From NCBI GenBank assembly GCA_036383895.1, contig DASVNK010000027.1:1-64000 (forward strand): a stretch of DNA of 64,000 bases, written 5' to 3'. Made by a program: the position numbers and the translations under genes. This stretch comes from DASVNK01 sp036383895. GTDB taxonomy: Bacteria; Verrucomicrobiota; Verrucomicrobiia; Limisphaerales; SXQI01. Below the pieces are notes generated by a model that saw nothing but the letters and a program-made list of their open reading frames with translations, searched no databases and was not told the origin of the DNA. Shown here piece by piece: positions 7,460-17,624 of the stretch (positions within the stretch are counted from its first letter, which is position 1; every line of letters starts with the position of its first letter).

Positions 7460-7804
7460 ATGAATGCAGTGGAGCTTCTTGAATCGATGCACAAAAAACC
7501 GGCACTTTACTGGGGCGGTGGTGAACATCCTTTCACGAGTTGGATCGCTTTCACTTCCGGCTATGCGATCGGCTACGACATGGCAAAGGCCGACGGAGCT
7601 ATAACGCCGGAGGAGCTGGTTCCGCGCGATTTTCATAGGTTTGTGACGGAGCGGTTCGGTGAAACATTTCCGGCAGGCGGTCGCGGCTGGATGTCGTTCA
7701 TTCGCGAACACACTTCATCTGAACAGGAGGCGTTCGATCTCTTTTTCAAGCTGAGAGCAGAGTATGACACCCGCGCAGGTGGCTCTGCTCAGCCGAATGG
7801 GTAA
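7460..7804 (+). CDS. Hypothetical protein, possibly immunity-like, at the end of the islet
   Basis: 114 residues. ATG 7460 was chosen over an in-frame ATG at 7427 because it has GAGG at proper spacing. It begins LLESMHKKPALYWGGG and has an FTSGYAIGYDMAK helix, an FHRFVTERFG segment and GWMSFIREHTSSEQEAFDLFFKL. This layout recalls a widespread family of ~110-residue proteins with a 'KRPGMYLG ... F..FV ... W...I' pattern, several of which are treated as immunity-like. That comparison is from memory and weak. It follows the nuclease gene by 66 bases and may or may not belong to the cassette. Confidence 0.5.
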   Translation: MNAVELLESMHKKPALYWGGGEHPFTSWIAFTSGYAIGYDMAKADGAITPEELVPRDFHRFVTERFGETFPAGGRGWMSFIREHTSSEQEAFDLFFKLRAEYDTRAGGSAQPNG

Positions 7805-7883
7805 ACGCGTTTAGAGGTAGAGGCAGAATCATGGGATGAGAGTCGCGTCGGGCCAAATTAGCGGCGTCGCGTGAAATCGAAGT

Positions 7884-7913
7884 GGGACTCTCGGAGCTCG
7901 TCCCTCCGTTTTT
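7884..7913 (+). terminator. Weak candidate terminator after the islet
   Basis: Two competing short stems (GGGAC/GTCCC at 7884-7888/7900-7904 and CGGAG/CTCCG at 7892-7896/7904-7908) are followed by TTTTT at 7909-7913. It would close transcription of the islet before the opposing aspS gene. Confidence 0.35.
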
Positions 7914-7924
7914 GAATAATGAGC

Positions 7925-7945
7925 GGCGCGCTCGGAGAGCGCGCC
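7925..7945. repeat. REP-like perfect palindrome
   Basis: GGCGCGCTC-gga-GAGCGCGCC is a perfect 9-bp stem with a 3-base loop, followed by ctacc. It lies between convergent genes with no T-run, so it resembles an interspersed palindromic repeat more than a terminator. Confidence 0.6.
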
Positions 7946-7960
7946 CTACCTTCGGACGGC

Positions 7961-9772
<1,812 letters not shown>

Positions 9773-9878
9773 TACTGTGCGAGGACGTTTTGGCGTCCGG
9801 TGTAATTGTCCCAAAAATGGGAGGCGGATGATTCACTGAAATGGGGGTGAATTCAAATGGAAACGGAGGGGCGGCTTT

Positions 9879-9906
9879 ACCGCGGAGACGCAGAGAACGC
9901 AGAGGG
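9879..9906. repeat. 'accgcggagacgcagagaacgcagag' repeat
   Basis: Short GC-rich repeat in the gap between the Calx-beta gene and aspS. Decayed relatives occur at 927-950 and 988-1011. Confidence 0.45.
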
Positions 9907-9933
9907 GGAGAGGCTTAAGATTAGGAGGAGACG

Positions 9934-12615
9934 TTAGCGGTAGCTGAAGATTGGGGTTTCCCAGGCGAAGGTTGTGGATTCGAGCGTGCGGCGGCCGGAG
10001 ATGAAGCGGTGCCCGCCGGTGATGTCGATTTCGATGGTGGCACCGGTGGAGGTGATGTAGCCGGTTTCCCAATTTTGGAGGTCGGGGGAAACGGACCAGT
10101 CGAAGTTTAGGTAAGGCTCGGCAGGTGTGATGGTGAGGCGGAGGCGATTGTTGAAAATGCCGAGAATTTCCACAGCGACATCGTCGTTGAGGATGCGAAT
10201 TTCGCTGGTGGCAGTGACGTTGGTGGAGGCGTCGAGCAGATCGATATAGAAGGTGCGAGAGTATTCGGCGACGGTGTTGTCGTGAACGATGATCGGCAGC
10301 TCAACGCGGGATTGGCCGGGAGCGAACTGAACTTCGCCTTCGGCAGGGAGCGTGAAGTGAACACCGTTCGTCGCGGTGGCGTTCCGGACACGGTAGCCGG
10401 CGGTAGCGGAGGTGTCGGCATTGGCGCCGGTGCGCATGACGGGAACGATGTCCGGCGTTCCGGTTTCACGTTCCAGCAATTCGATGGCGGGTGAAATGTA
10501 GTTGCGAGGCGCGGGAGTCAGATGCAACAAGCCCATTTGATAGGCAGTGGGCGGAACGTAACAAAGCAGGTCCACCCCGTTGATGAGGGTGGGCACGTTC
10601 GAGCCATGTGTCAGGAGCCTGGTTCCATCGAGGGAGAGAGCGTTTAAAGTTAGAAGTTGGCGATCGATTTCGCCACGGAGGAAGGTGGGATCCAGCAGGC
10701 CGTCGGGGGTGTAACGTTCGATGATCATTCCGAGGCTGGTGGTGCGGGGAATATAGAAGTTGCCGTTGGTATCGAGGAAATATTTTTCCGCGAAGTAGTG
10801 AACTTTCAGCGGTTGGAAGGATGAATCGAGTTGCCCCGTGGGTGTGACGCGATGGATGGTTTCTTCGCCGCGCAGGAAAAGATTGCTGCGGGAACCGAAA
10901 ATCATGCCGACCAAGCCGGAGGGATTAAAGGAGGGGTCGACGGCACCGGATGCGGTAAGACGAAGGTAGTTGGTTTGAGCGGGGAAACCAGGGACCCCAA
11001 ACTCGCCTTGGAGGTAGACGGTCCCATCCGGCTGCAAGACCATGTATTGAATGCCGATGAATGCTTGTGGCGGAAGGCCTTGATAAGTGTCGTCGATCGA
11101 GCCGTTCGGATGGAGACGGACCACATTAGTCGCACCCGCGACGTAGAATCTACCATCGGCTTCGCCGAAACCGCGCAGTTCTTCGACGGTATAAGGTTGG
11201 AAAGTGGAATCGAGTTCTCCGTTATTGTGATAGCGCCGGAGCGTGCGATCGAGTTGCACGACATATTTGCTGTCGGAAGTTTCGACCACCTGAATTTCTG
11301 TAAAAAACATGAAATTCAAGTCGATAGGGCGAAACTCGGAATCCAAAGTTCCGTCGTGTTTCAGACGGATGAGCTGGAAAGGTTGCTGCAGGGGGATCGA
11401 ATTGGCCCGCATCAAGAATCCATCTTTGACGGGAATTATCACATTACCGGGCGCGAACGGGTTTCCGGTGCGCGGGTCGGGATCGAGACAAACTTTGCTG
11501 ACGGGCAGCGGGTTGAGTTCGTTGTCGATGATCTGCACTGCGGAAGAACGCGCGTTGGTGTCCGACAGAGTTTTCGGATGCTCGAAGACGATGTACTCCG
11601 GAGTTTCAGCAGCTGCATCATTTAGAATCGTGACGGGAATCACGGCGTGAGTTTGTCCGGGCGCAAACTCGAGCTGGAACGTTTCTCCATTAAAATCTGC
11701 GCCGGGCGTGGCGAGTTCGCGCATTCCATCCGGACTTACCGTTTTCAGAGCGACGCTCGAAGAAACGTCGTAATCACCCTGGCGCCAGAGATAGAGCTGA
11801 TTCGTGCCGCCTTCATTAACGACGGTGTCGAACGAGGGGCGAAGATCGGCCAACACGGAATAGCCCAATTCGTTATCATAGATCACCAGCTGCCGGTCAC
11901 TGTCCGCCACGATTGGTACATCGCCGGTGGGGTTCCGTAATTTTACCGAAAGCGCCCGATCGCCGTCTTCGACTTTGTCATTCAGCACGTGGATGCGAAC
12001 GGTCCTTTCGGAGATTCCCGACGGGAATGAGATGAGGAAATTTTCGTCGACGTAATCGATGCCCGGCCTGGCAGAGTCCGCAACGATAAATGCCTCCACC
12101 GTAGACGCGAAGTTGAAGTCACCGAGGCGACGAATTTTTACCTCCGCGTATTCCGAGTCTTCACGAACGGCAGGGATAAACCCAATCGAATAGCCAGTGT
12201 CGTCGTCCGCAATCGTGAAATCGATGATCGAGGTCCCAAGCGCCTGGATGGGTGTCGGGTTGGAAAGTTGAACGCGGAATTCTTCCTGCGATTCGAAGAG
12301 GTTGTTGTCGATTAATTGGATGGTGATCGTTTTTTCGGTTTCTCCCGGAGCAAACGTGAGGGTGCCATTGTTCGTTTTGAAGTCGGTACCCGCTTCTGCG
12401 GAAAGGCCGATGACGTTATAGTCCACCGATTGTTCCTGTGTTGATTCGCCCGCGAAAACGTGGACCTGAATCGAAGTGTCCCGCTCGGCCAGAGCCCGCC
12501 CGTAATAATAGTGGAGGGAAAAATCTGCGTGCGCTGCGCTTAAACCGCAGATCAACAGCGTGCAGAGAGCCCGGAAGCACCGGAATTGCAGAAGATTTGC
12601 TTTAGCGTGAAGCAT
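9934..12615 (-). CDS. Secreted Calx-beta / delta-60 repeat protein
   Basis: 893 residues from ATG 12615, with a signal peptide in residues ~1-30 (RALCTLLICGLSAAHA). Residues ~35-370 hold three Calx-beta-like repeats, each with a TLTFAPGETEKTITIQLIDN-type strand followed by an acidic 'ADDD' or 'DNE' turn that can bind calcium. Residues ~375-690 are delta-60 repeats (LDSEFRP, LDSTFQP, VDPSFNP, LDPTF), which usually form a beta-propeller. A fourth Calx-beta copy follows (VQFAPGQSRVELPIIVHDN). The C-terminus has a WSVSPDLQNWETG module similar to other secreted proteins here. A large extracellular adhesive or matrix protein is inferred. It is divergent from the hydrolase at 12717. Confidence 0.85.
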   Translation of the reverse strand: MLHAKANLLQFRCFRALCTLLICGLSAAHADFSLHYYYGRALAERDTSIQVHVFAGESTQEQSVDYNVIGLSAEAGTDFKTNNGTLTFAPGETEKTITIQLIDNNLFESQEEFRVQLSNPTPIQALGTSIIDFTIADDDTGYSIGFIPAVREDSEYAEVKIRRLGDFNFASTVEAFIVADSARPGIDYVDENFLISFPSGISERTVRIHVLNDKVEDGDRALSVKLRNPTGDVPIVADSDRQLVIYDNELGYSVLADLRPSFDTVVNEGGTNQLYLWRQGDYDVSSSVALKTVSPDGMRELATPGADFNGETFQLEFAPGQTHAVIPVTILNDAAAETPEYIVFEHPKTLSDTNARSSAVQIIDNELNPLPVSKVCLDPDPRTGNPFAPGNVIIPVKDGFLMRANSIPLQQPFQLIRLKHDGTLDSEFRPIDLNFMFFTEIQVVETSDSKYVVQLDRTLRRYHNNGELDSTFQPYTVEELRGFGEADGRFYVAGATNVVRLHPNGSIDDTYQGLPPQAFIGIQYMVLQPDGTVYLQGEFGVPGFPAQTNYLRLTASGAVDPSFNPSGLVGMIFGSRSNLFLRGEETIHRVTPTGQLDSSFQPLKVHYFAEKYFLDTNGNFYIPRTTSLGMIIERYTPDGLLDPTFLRGEIDRQLLTLNALSLDGTRLLTHGSNVPTLINGVDLLCYVPPTAYQMGLLHLTPAPRNYISPAIELLERETGTPDIVPVMRTGANADTSATAGYRVRNATATNGVHFTLPAEGEVQFAPGQSRVELPIIVHDNTVAEYSRTFYIDLLDASTNVTATSEIRILNDDVAVEILGIFNNRLRLTITPAEPYLNFDWSVSPDLQNWETGYITSTGATIEIDITGGHRFISGRRTLESTTFAWETPIFSYR

Positions 12616-12664
12616 TGAAAGGCTAAGACCTTATCGTCGCCGATCGAAAACGTCGAGAATAAGC

Positions 12665-12682
12665 GCTCCTTTGGCAAGGAGC
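12665..12682. repeat. Small palindrome in the divergent promoter region
   Basis: GCTCCTT-tggc-AAGGAGC is a perfect 7-bp stem, 34 bases upstream of the hydrolase start and 50 bases from the Calx-beta gene start. It has no T-run. It could be a repeat element or a regulator site. Confidence 0.4.
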
Positions 12683-12716
12683 CGCGTAAGTTTCACGGGG
12701 AGTTGATCGCGCTTTT

Positions 12717-13514
12717 ATGAGCCGAAACTTGGTCGTTACTTTAATTCTGCTGGTTGCTCCCAACTGGCTTTGGGCGGCGGATGTAAATCCCGCGCAAAGA
12801 GAAATAATTAAAAACCTGCCTATCGCGGGAGAGACGTTTCAGGTGGAAGGGCACGCGGCGTTTTTGATCCCAGCGGCTGAACCTGCGAAGGGCAAGCCGT
12901 GGGTTTGGTACGCGCCAACGTTGCCGGCGTATCCAGCGAAGGAAGAGCGGTGGATGTTTGAGCGGTTCACGGCGGCGGGAATTTCGATTGCGGGAATTGA
13001 TGTTGGGGAGTCTTACGGCAGTCCGGATGGGCGAAAGCTTTTCACCGCGTTGCATAGTGAGATGGTGAAGCGGGGTTATTCCGCGAAACCCGTCTTGCTG
13101 GGGCGGAGTCGGGGAGGGTTGATGACTTTGTCGTGGGCGGCGGAGAATCCGGAGAAGGTGGGTGGGTTCACGGGGATTTATCCGGTCTGCAACATTGCGA
13201 GCTATCCCGGAATCGCAAAAGCGGCGCCTGCATTCAGGCTCACCGCGGAAGCATTGGAAGCGCAGCTCAAGGAGCATAATCCGATCGATCGGTTGGAGCC
13301 GCTGGCGAAGGCGAAGGTTCCGCTCTTCGCGATTCACGGCGATGTCGATGCGGTCGTACCGTTGGAGAAGAATTCGGGACTAATGCGCGAACGCTATCGC
13401 GCGCTTGGAGGCGAGATGCAACTCATCGTTCCAAAAGGGCAGGGGCACAACATGTGGGAAGGATTTTTCCGGTCGAAGGAATTAGTCGATTTCGTGCGAA
13501 CGCATGCGCGTTGA
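12717..13514 (+). CDS. Secreted alpha/beta hydrolase (prolyl-oligopeptidase/esterase type)
   Basis: 265 residues. Residues 1-21 are a signal peptide (VTLILLVAPNWLWAA). The catalytic triad is visible: nucleophile Ser131 in the elbow GRSRGG, acid Asp211 (or D209) in HGDVDAVVP, and His244 in GQGHNMW. The family hydrolyses esters or short peptides; the secreted location suggests breakdown of plant or microbial polymer side groups, but the substrate cannot be read from sequence. It is transcribed divergently from the Calx-beta protein and faces the small gene at 13541. Confidence 0.85.
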   Translation: MSRNLVVTLILLVAPNWLWAADVNPAQREIIKNLPIAGETFQVEGHAAFLIPAAEPAKGKPWVWYAPTLPAYPAKEERWMFERFTAAGISIAGIDVGESYGSPDGRKLFTALHSEMVKRGYSAKPVLLGRSRGGLMTLSWAAENPEKVGGFTGIYPVCNIASYPGIAKAAPAFRLTAEALEAQLKEHNPIDRLEPLAKAKVPLFAIHGDVDAVVPLEKNSGLMRERYRALGGEMQLIVPKGQGHNMWEGFFRSKELVDFVRTHAR

Positions 13515-13540
13515 AGCGCGAGCACGGGGTTGGCGTTTTG

Positions 13541-13840
13541 TTACTCGAGTTTGCCGACGGTCTTGGCGGGTTTTTTGTGGTAGGGCGAGGAGAGGTTGAA
13601 GTAGATGCCGCAGAGGGGGCGGTCGGTTTCGGTCTGGCTGAGGATGATGGTGACTTGTTTGTCGAGGGCGATCCCGTGGCGGAGGTTGGGGCCGCGGTTT
13701 TGGTAGGCCTTGATGGCTTTTTCCATGAGTGAGGCGAGGGAGCTTTCGCATTCCTCGGGGGTTTTATCGAGGCAGACGATGAACTTCTCGAAGGCCTTCA
13801 AGGCTTCGGCAAGTTCAGGCTTAAAGGTCTCAACCGTCAC
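13541..13840 (-). CDS. Hypothetical 99-residue protein
   Basis: Not recognised. It begins MTVETFKPELAEALKAFEKF, all helical, then a second helix (SSLASLMEKAIKAYQ), and a C-terminal strand pair (QVTIILSQTETDRPLCGIYFNL). It is soluble, with no signal peptide. It lies 40 bases downstream of hscB on the same strand and may share its transcript. Confidence 0.55.
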   Translation of the reverse strand: MTVETFKPELAEALKAFEKFIVCLDKTPEECESSLASLMEKAIKAYQNRGPNLRHGIALDKQVTIILSQTETDRPLCGIYFNLSSPYHKKPAKTVGKLE

Positions 13841-13880
13841 GCGGAGATGTTTATTTCGCGGGTGGGAAAACGCAAGCGCA

Positions 13881-14462
13881 TCAAAAGGTGAGTGCGCCGA
13901 TGCGTTCCTGGAGCTGGGTGGACCAGCGTTCGAGGAAACCGAGGGCGGCGGCGGCTTGGGCGAGTTGGTTGAGGGTGGGGGGAGTCGGGACGGCTGGAAA
14001 GTTGTCCGCGGTGAGTTTCAGTTGGGCTTCGATTTGGTTGATGGAGGTTCTGAGTTTGGCCTGGAGGGATTGGATGTTTTCGGTTTGGTTGAGGGCCTGG
14101 TCCATGAGTTGGACTTTGAGCATGGGGGAAGTGGCGGCGGATTTTTGTTTGATGAGGGCGTCGGCGCGTTGGGTGACGTGGGCGACTTCCATAAAGAAGG
14201 GCATGACTTCGGCGGGGACGTTTTGGACGTGCTCTTGTTTCGGGCGGCCGTGCAGTTCGAGGAGGTGGAGAAGGCGGGCGCGGGAGTTGCGAAGGATGTT
14301 GTAGGATTGGTTGATCGCTTGGAATTCCTGTTCGGCGCGATTTTTGTCGGTCGCTTTGTCGGGATGATGGGCGGCGGAGAGCTCGAGGAAACGTTGCTTC
14401 AGCAGGTCGATCCCGACCCACGGGGATGGGGTTAAACCGAAGCGCGCGAAGTGATTGGACAT
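13881..14462 (-). CDS. hscB: Fe-S cluster co-chaperone HscB
   Basis: 193 residues from ATG 14462. An N-terminal J-domain has the HPD motif at residues 33-35 and QEFQAINQSYNILRN after it. The C-terminal ~90 residues are a helical HSCB oligomerisation domain (EVAHVTQRADALIKQK, LDQALNQTE-like helices). In the ISC pathway HscB delivers the scaffold IscU to the HscA chaperone and stimulates its ATPase. It lies 17 bases downstream of iscA. The usual hscA and fdx do not follow; the next gene is a small unknown. The protein is slightly longer than E. coli HscB. Confidence 0.85.
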   Translation of the reverse strand: MSNHFARFGLTPSPWVGIDLLKQRFLELSAAHHPDKATDKNRAEQEFQAINQSYNILRNSRARLLHLLELHGRPKQEHVQNVPAEVMPFFMEVAHVTQRADALIKQKSAATSPMLKVQLMDQALNQTENIQSLQAKLRTSINQIEAQLKLTADNFPAVPTPPTLNQLAQAAAALGFLERWSTQLQERIGALTF

Positions 14463-14479
14463 GCGCTTTTCTGGCAACG

Positions 14480-14890
14480 CTAGGCGCTGAAACTTTCGCC
14501 GCAGGAACAGGAGGTGGCGGCGTTCGGATTGGTGACTTTGAATCCGCCGCCCTGGAGTGCATCGCTGAAATCGAGTTCGGAGCCGGTGACGTAGAGGGCG
14601 CTCTTGGGGTCGACGACGACCTTGATGCCGCCGGATTCCACGAGGATGTCGCGGTTCGCCGGTGAATCCTGAAGATCCATTTTGTATTGGAGGCCGGAGC
14701 ATCCGCCGCCAATGACGGCGACGCGGAGCACGCCGGTGGGGCGGCCTTGCTTGGTGAGCAAGGTGCTGACGCGTTTCGCCGCGCCGGGAAGCACCTTGAT
14801 GAGCCGCTCGTCGCCCACGCGAAAGGCAGGGCCGGAGTTCTGCGGGCTCGGCTGAGCGGCAGTGGGTGCAATTTGTTTCCCCGCAATCAT
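14480..14890 (-). CDS. iscA: A-type iron-sulfur carrier (IscA/ErpA family)
   Basis: 136 residues from ATG 14890. The three cluster-binding cysteines of the HesB/IscA family are present: C64 in GGGCSGLQY and C128/C130 in SCSCGESF. The protein accepts Fe-S clusters from a scaffold and hands them to apo-proteins. Residues 1-25 form a Pro/Gln-rich extension absent from typical ~107-residue members; ATG codons inside the core are not a better start. It is the first gene of an iscA-hscB pair. ErpA is the other possible subfamily. Confidence 0.88.
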   Translation of the reverse strand: MIAGKQIAPTAAQPSPQNSGPAFRVGDERLIKVLPGAAKRVSTLLTKQGRPTGVLRVAVIGGGCSGLQYKMDLQDSPANRDILVESGGIKVVVDPKSALYVTGSELDFSDALQGGGFKVTNPNAATSCSCGESFSA

Positions 14891-15145
14891 TGAGAGGCAA
14901 GTTATAGGTGGGGGTGGGGGGCGTCAATGGAGGGCGGTGCTAGGGAAGTTGCGGCGTGCGATGAAAAATGGTTGAAGTGCTCTGACAATGAGGATACTTT
15001 GCGGTGCAAAGTGAATCCTTTTTCGATTGCTGCTGTGTAGCAAGAGTGGTGCGTTAAACCGATTCCATATTACTCTGTGAAGCAAAGTGACTCTTTGAAG
15101 CGGCGCTGGAGATGGCGTGGGTATCAGCAGGGCGACATCGGAGAA

Positions 15146-15910
15146 ATGAGGGGAGGCATCGTAGAACTCGTGCGGGTCGCGGGGGCAGCGGTTGGGGCGG
15201 TGCTGGTTTGCCTGCCGATGTTGGTGGAGGCGCGGCCGCGGACGCCGTTGCGGGTGTTTTGTATTGCGGCGTTTGAGTATCTGGCGCGGATGGGCGGAGA
15301 AACGCTGGGGAGGGAGCGGCGGGTGGCGATTGCCCATGCGTGCGATTTCGGATCGTTGCGGGATGAATTTTATGATGAGCAAAAACTGGATGTAACGGAG
15401 TATCGATCATTGCGGAGCGCGTTGCGACGGATCGCGCCCGAGGGGGCGACGGTCCGGTACATTCAGGAATTGCGGAAGGCGGAGCGTGGTCGGCCGATCC
15501 TTTCGGCAAATGCGCCAGGAGCTCCGGAGGCAGTTGTCGGTTATCGAGAATCGGTAATCGAATTGTCCCTGCGATGGTTGGAAGGAATTTCCGGTTTGGC
15601 GGTTGAGGCGGTGAGATTTCAATCACTGGTGAGTCTGGTTTGTTTGATGCAGCTCGCGGATGACTTGCTGGATTGGAAGGAGGATGAGGCGGCGAAATGT
15701 CCGAGTTACGTGACGGCGTTTTTGCTGGAGCAGCCGCGCATGGGAATTGGAGGTGCGCTGCGGAGTCAGGCGGATGAGTTGTTTCAGCGGACGGTCGAGG
15801 CGGCGCGACGGGATGCAGGCGTGCTTCCGTTTGCGATGGTGGGGGTGGTCACGTGGGCGTTGGTGGTGGCGCTGGTAAAGTGGCGGTTCCCGAAAGGAAG
15901 TTCCAAATGA
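15146..15910 (+). CDS. Isoprenoid-synthase-like membrane-associated protein
   Basis: 254 residues from ATG 15146, which has GGAG five bases upstream; the frame is also open from 15077. It is helical throughout. It carries QLADDLLDWKED (residues 169-180), which resembles the second Asp-rich motif of class I prenyl-diphosphate synthases, and LRDEFYDEQKLD (71-82) where a degenerate first Asp-rich motif could lie. Hydrophobic segments at ~10-26 and near the C-terminus may touch the membrane. Its last four bases overlap the metallophosphoesterase start (ATGA), so the two are translationally coupled. A role in isoprenoid or lipid metabolism is inferred, and the fold assignment is tentative. Confidence 0.5.
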   Translation: MRGGIVELVRVAGAAVGAVLVCLPMLVEARPRTPLRVFCIAAFEYLARMGGETLGRERRVAIAHACDFGSLRDEFYDEQKLDVTEYRSLRSALRRIAPEGATVRYIQELRKAERGRPILSANAPGAPEAVVGYRESVIELSLRWLEGISGLAVEAVRFQSLVSLVCLMQLADDLLDWKEDEAAKCPSYVTAFLLEQPRMGIGGALRSQADELFQRTVEAARRDAGVLPFAMVGVVTWALVVALVKWRFPKGSSK

Positions 15911-16605
15911 AGGTGCTGCGCGGATTATTAGATAAGTTCGAGGTGGGTGCGCGAAGGCCGCTGCTGGTGCGGCGCGAATGTGTGGGGAAGATCGGCGCGA
16001 GGAGGCGTGTGCTGTTTGCGAGTGATCTGCATTTGAAAAGGAATGACCGGATCGTGGATGGATTGGTCGGGATTGCTGCGAGGGAACTCCCGGATGTGGT
16101 GCTGCTGGGCGGGGATTTGGTGGATTGGAGAAGTGGGTTGGAGACGCTGGAGTTGCTGGTGCGAAGATTATCTGGTGTCGCTGCGGTGTGCGCGGTGGCG
16201 GGAAATCATGACCGGTGGATTGGAGTGAGGCAGGTGCGTGACGCGGTGGTCGGGGGCGGCGGGCGCTGGCTGGAGGATGCGCCGTGGTTGCTAAGTGGCG
16301 ATTGCGCGATTTATGGATCGCGCGAACAGGCAGTGCAGGCGGCGAGTTATCATTTGCTCTGCACGCATCATCCGGTCGCATCGGCGCGGCCGTTCGACCT
16401 GACGTTGAGCGGACATCTGCACGGGGGACAATTTGTTTTTTATCAGCGGGCGGGGAGACTTTATCCGGGCGCTTTTTTATATCGATGGAACGGATTGCGT
16501 TTCGACGATAAGGAGGGACGAACGCTGCTGATCAGCCGGGGTGTTCAGGATACGTTGCCGTTTCGATGGAATTGTCCGCGGGAAGTGTTGATGGTGGATA
16601 TTTGA
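15907..16605 (+). CDS. Calcineurin-like metallophosphoesterase
   Basis: 232 residues from ATG 15907, overlapping the upstream stop. All metal-site motifs are present: SDLHL (D40, H42), LGGDLVDW (D70), GNHD (N100, H101), CTHHP, and SGHLHGGQ near residue 178. The arrangement resembles YaeI/LpxH-type phosphodiesterases that cleave phosphate esters at the inner face of the membrane. No signal peptide is seen; residues 1-30 are basic. Coupling to the isoprenoid-synthase-like gene suggests a prenyl-phosphate or lipid-phosphate substrate, which is inference. Confidence 0.85.
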   Translation: MKVLRGLLDKFEVGARRPLLVRRECVGKIGARRRVLFASDLHLKRNDRIVDGLVGIAARELPDVVLLGGDLVDWRSGLETLELLVRRLSGVAAVCAVAGNHDRWIGVRQVRDAVVGGGGRWLEDAPWLLSGDCAIYGSREQAVQAASYHLLCTHHPVASARPFDLTLSGHLHGGQFVFYQRAGRLYPGAFLYRWNGLRFDDKEGRTLLISRGVQDTLPFRWNCPREVLMVDI

Positions 16606-16689
16606 GAGCGGACCTGTGGAAGTGGTGGATTGAATCTGCGCGGCTGCCAAAGATTAAAGTTCTGAGATTAAGGTGAAACGAACTGGCGG

Positions 16690-17613
16690 TTAAAGCTTCA
16701 TAATGAATCCAAGACGGATATATGGTGGAATGTGCTCCGTCGCAAGCGAGGTAGTTGCGGGTGGATTTATAGAGTGTGTGTGTCCAGGCGTTGCCGCGTT
16801 GATGTCGTTAAACGAGCCATCGTTGATCGTCACGCTGCCGCCGCCGGCGACAGACGGGAATGGCGCGATGTCCACCACATGTGTGTGGCTATTCGTTCCA
16901 CCAGTTTCACCGATGAGTCCATCCGGCGCGGCGTTGCTGTGGCCGAGCACGAAACGGTCGCGCAGGTCTGGTGTGCCGTTCTGACCGTCGCACAGTGCCC
17001 AGCCAGCGGGCACGTTCGTCACCGAGCCGGACCAAAGAATAATTCCGCCGCGTGGGACCATGTGAAAGGTAGTGTTGCCGGTGGAGCTGGTGATCTGCCC
17101 TTGAACGGATAGGTCGCCCTGTACTTGGGCAGCGCCAGCGACGAAAAGGGATCCAGGAACCGCGAGGTCGTTGATAACACCATGGGCCTTGAAGGCGTAA
17201 GGAGTGGTGAGGAATTGCTGCCGCGGCAGGATGGGCGCGCCGTTGTTGACGCGCAACTCCAGGAACCGGTTTTCTCCGCTGAACGCGTCGCGAATGGAAC
17301 GCGCGCTGACGTCTTGCGGTCCGAGAATGACATTGAACCTGCCGCTGACAATGGTTGCGACGCTGCCATGCCCCTGGGCGGTTGCGCCGTCGAGAATGAA
17401 GGGTCCCCAAACGAGGTTGGTGGAGTCGCTCGCGGTCGGGTGGTTGTATATTCGGAATTCGACTGTGTACGTACCGGTGGCGAGAGGCTGGCCCGCGGCG
17501 TCGTTCAAGCGTCCCTGGTAGTTGATGTATTCCGGCTGCGCGAACAGCGGGGTAACAAACGCACAAAGCCACAGGGCCTGGGCGAAGACTTTAAAACATG
17601 AGGTTGGTTTCAT
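16690..17613 (-). CDS. Secreted phage-tail-collar-like protein
   Basis: 307 residues. A signal peptide covers residues ~1-25 (VFAQALWLCAFVTPLFAQ). Residues 28-140 form a beta-rich domain (YINYQGRLNDAAGQPLATGTY and LTTPYAFKAHG), seen in many secreted proteins. The C-terminal part has a tail-collar signature: IPxGW-like VPAGWALCDGQNGTPDLRDRF, then SHTHVVD and a histidine-bearing GHTHSINPP, ending in PPYIRLGFIMKL. In phages this domain sits on tail fibres. It is the last gene of a three-gene operon, 11 bases after the 1064-residue protein, and may form a fibre or receptor-binding piece. Confidence 0.75.
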   Translation of the reverse strand: MKPTSCFKVFAQALWLCAFVTPLFAQPEYINYQGRLNDAAGQPLATGTYTVEFRIYNHPTASDSTNLVWGPFILDGATAQGHGSVATIVSGRFNVILGPQDVSARSIRDAFSGENRFLELRVNNGAPILPRQQFLTTPYAFKAHGVINDLAVPGSLFVAGAAQVQGDLSVQGQITSSTGNTTFHMVPRGGIILWSGSVTNVPAGWALCDGQNGTPDLRDRFVLGHSNAAPDGLIGETGGTNSHTHVVDIAPFPSVAGGGSVTINDGSFNDINAATPGHTHSINPPATTSLATEHIPPYIRLGFIMKL

Positions 17614-17624
17614 GATATGGGGTG

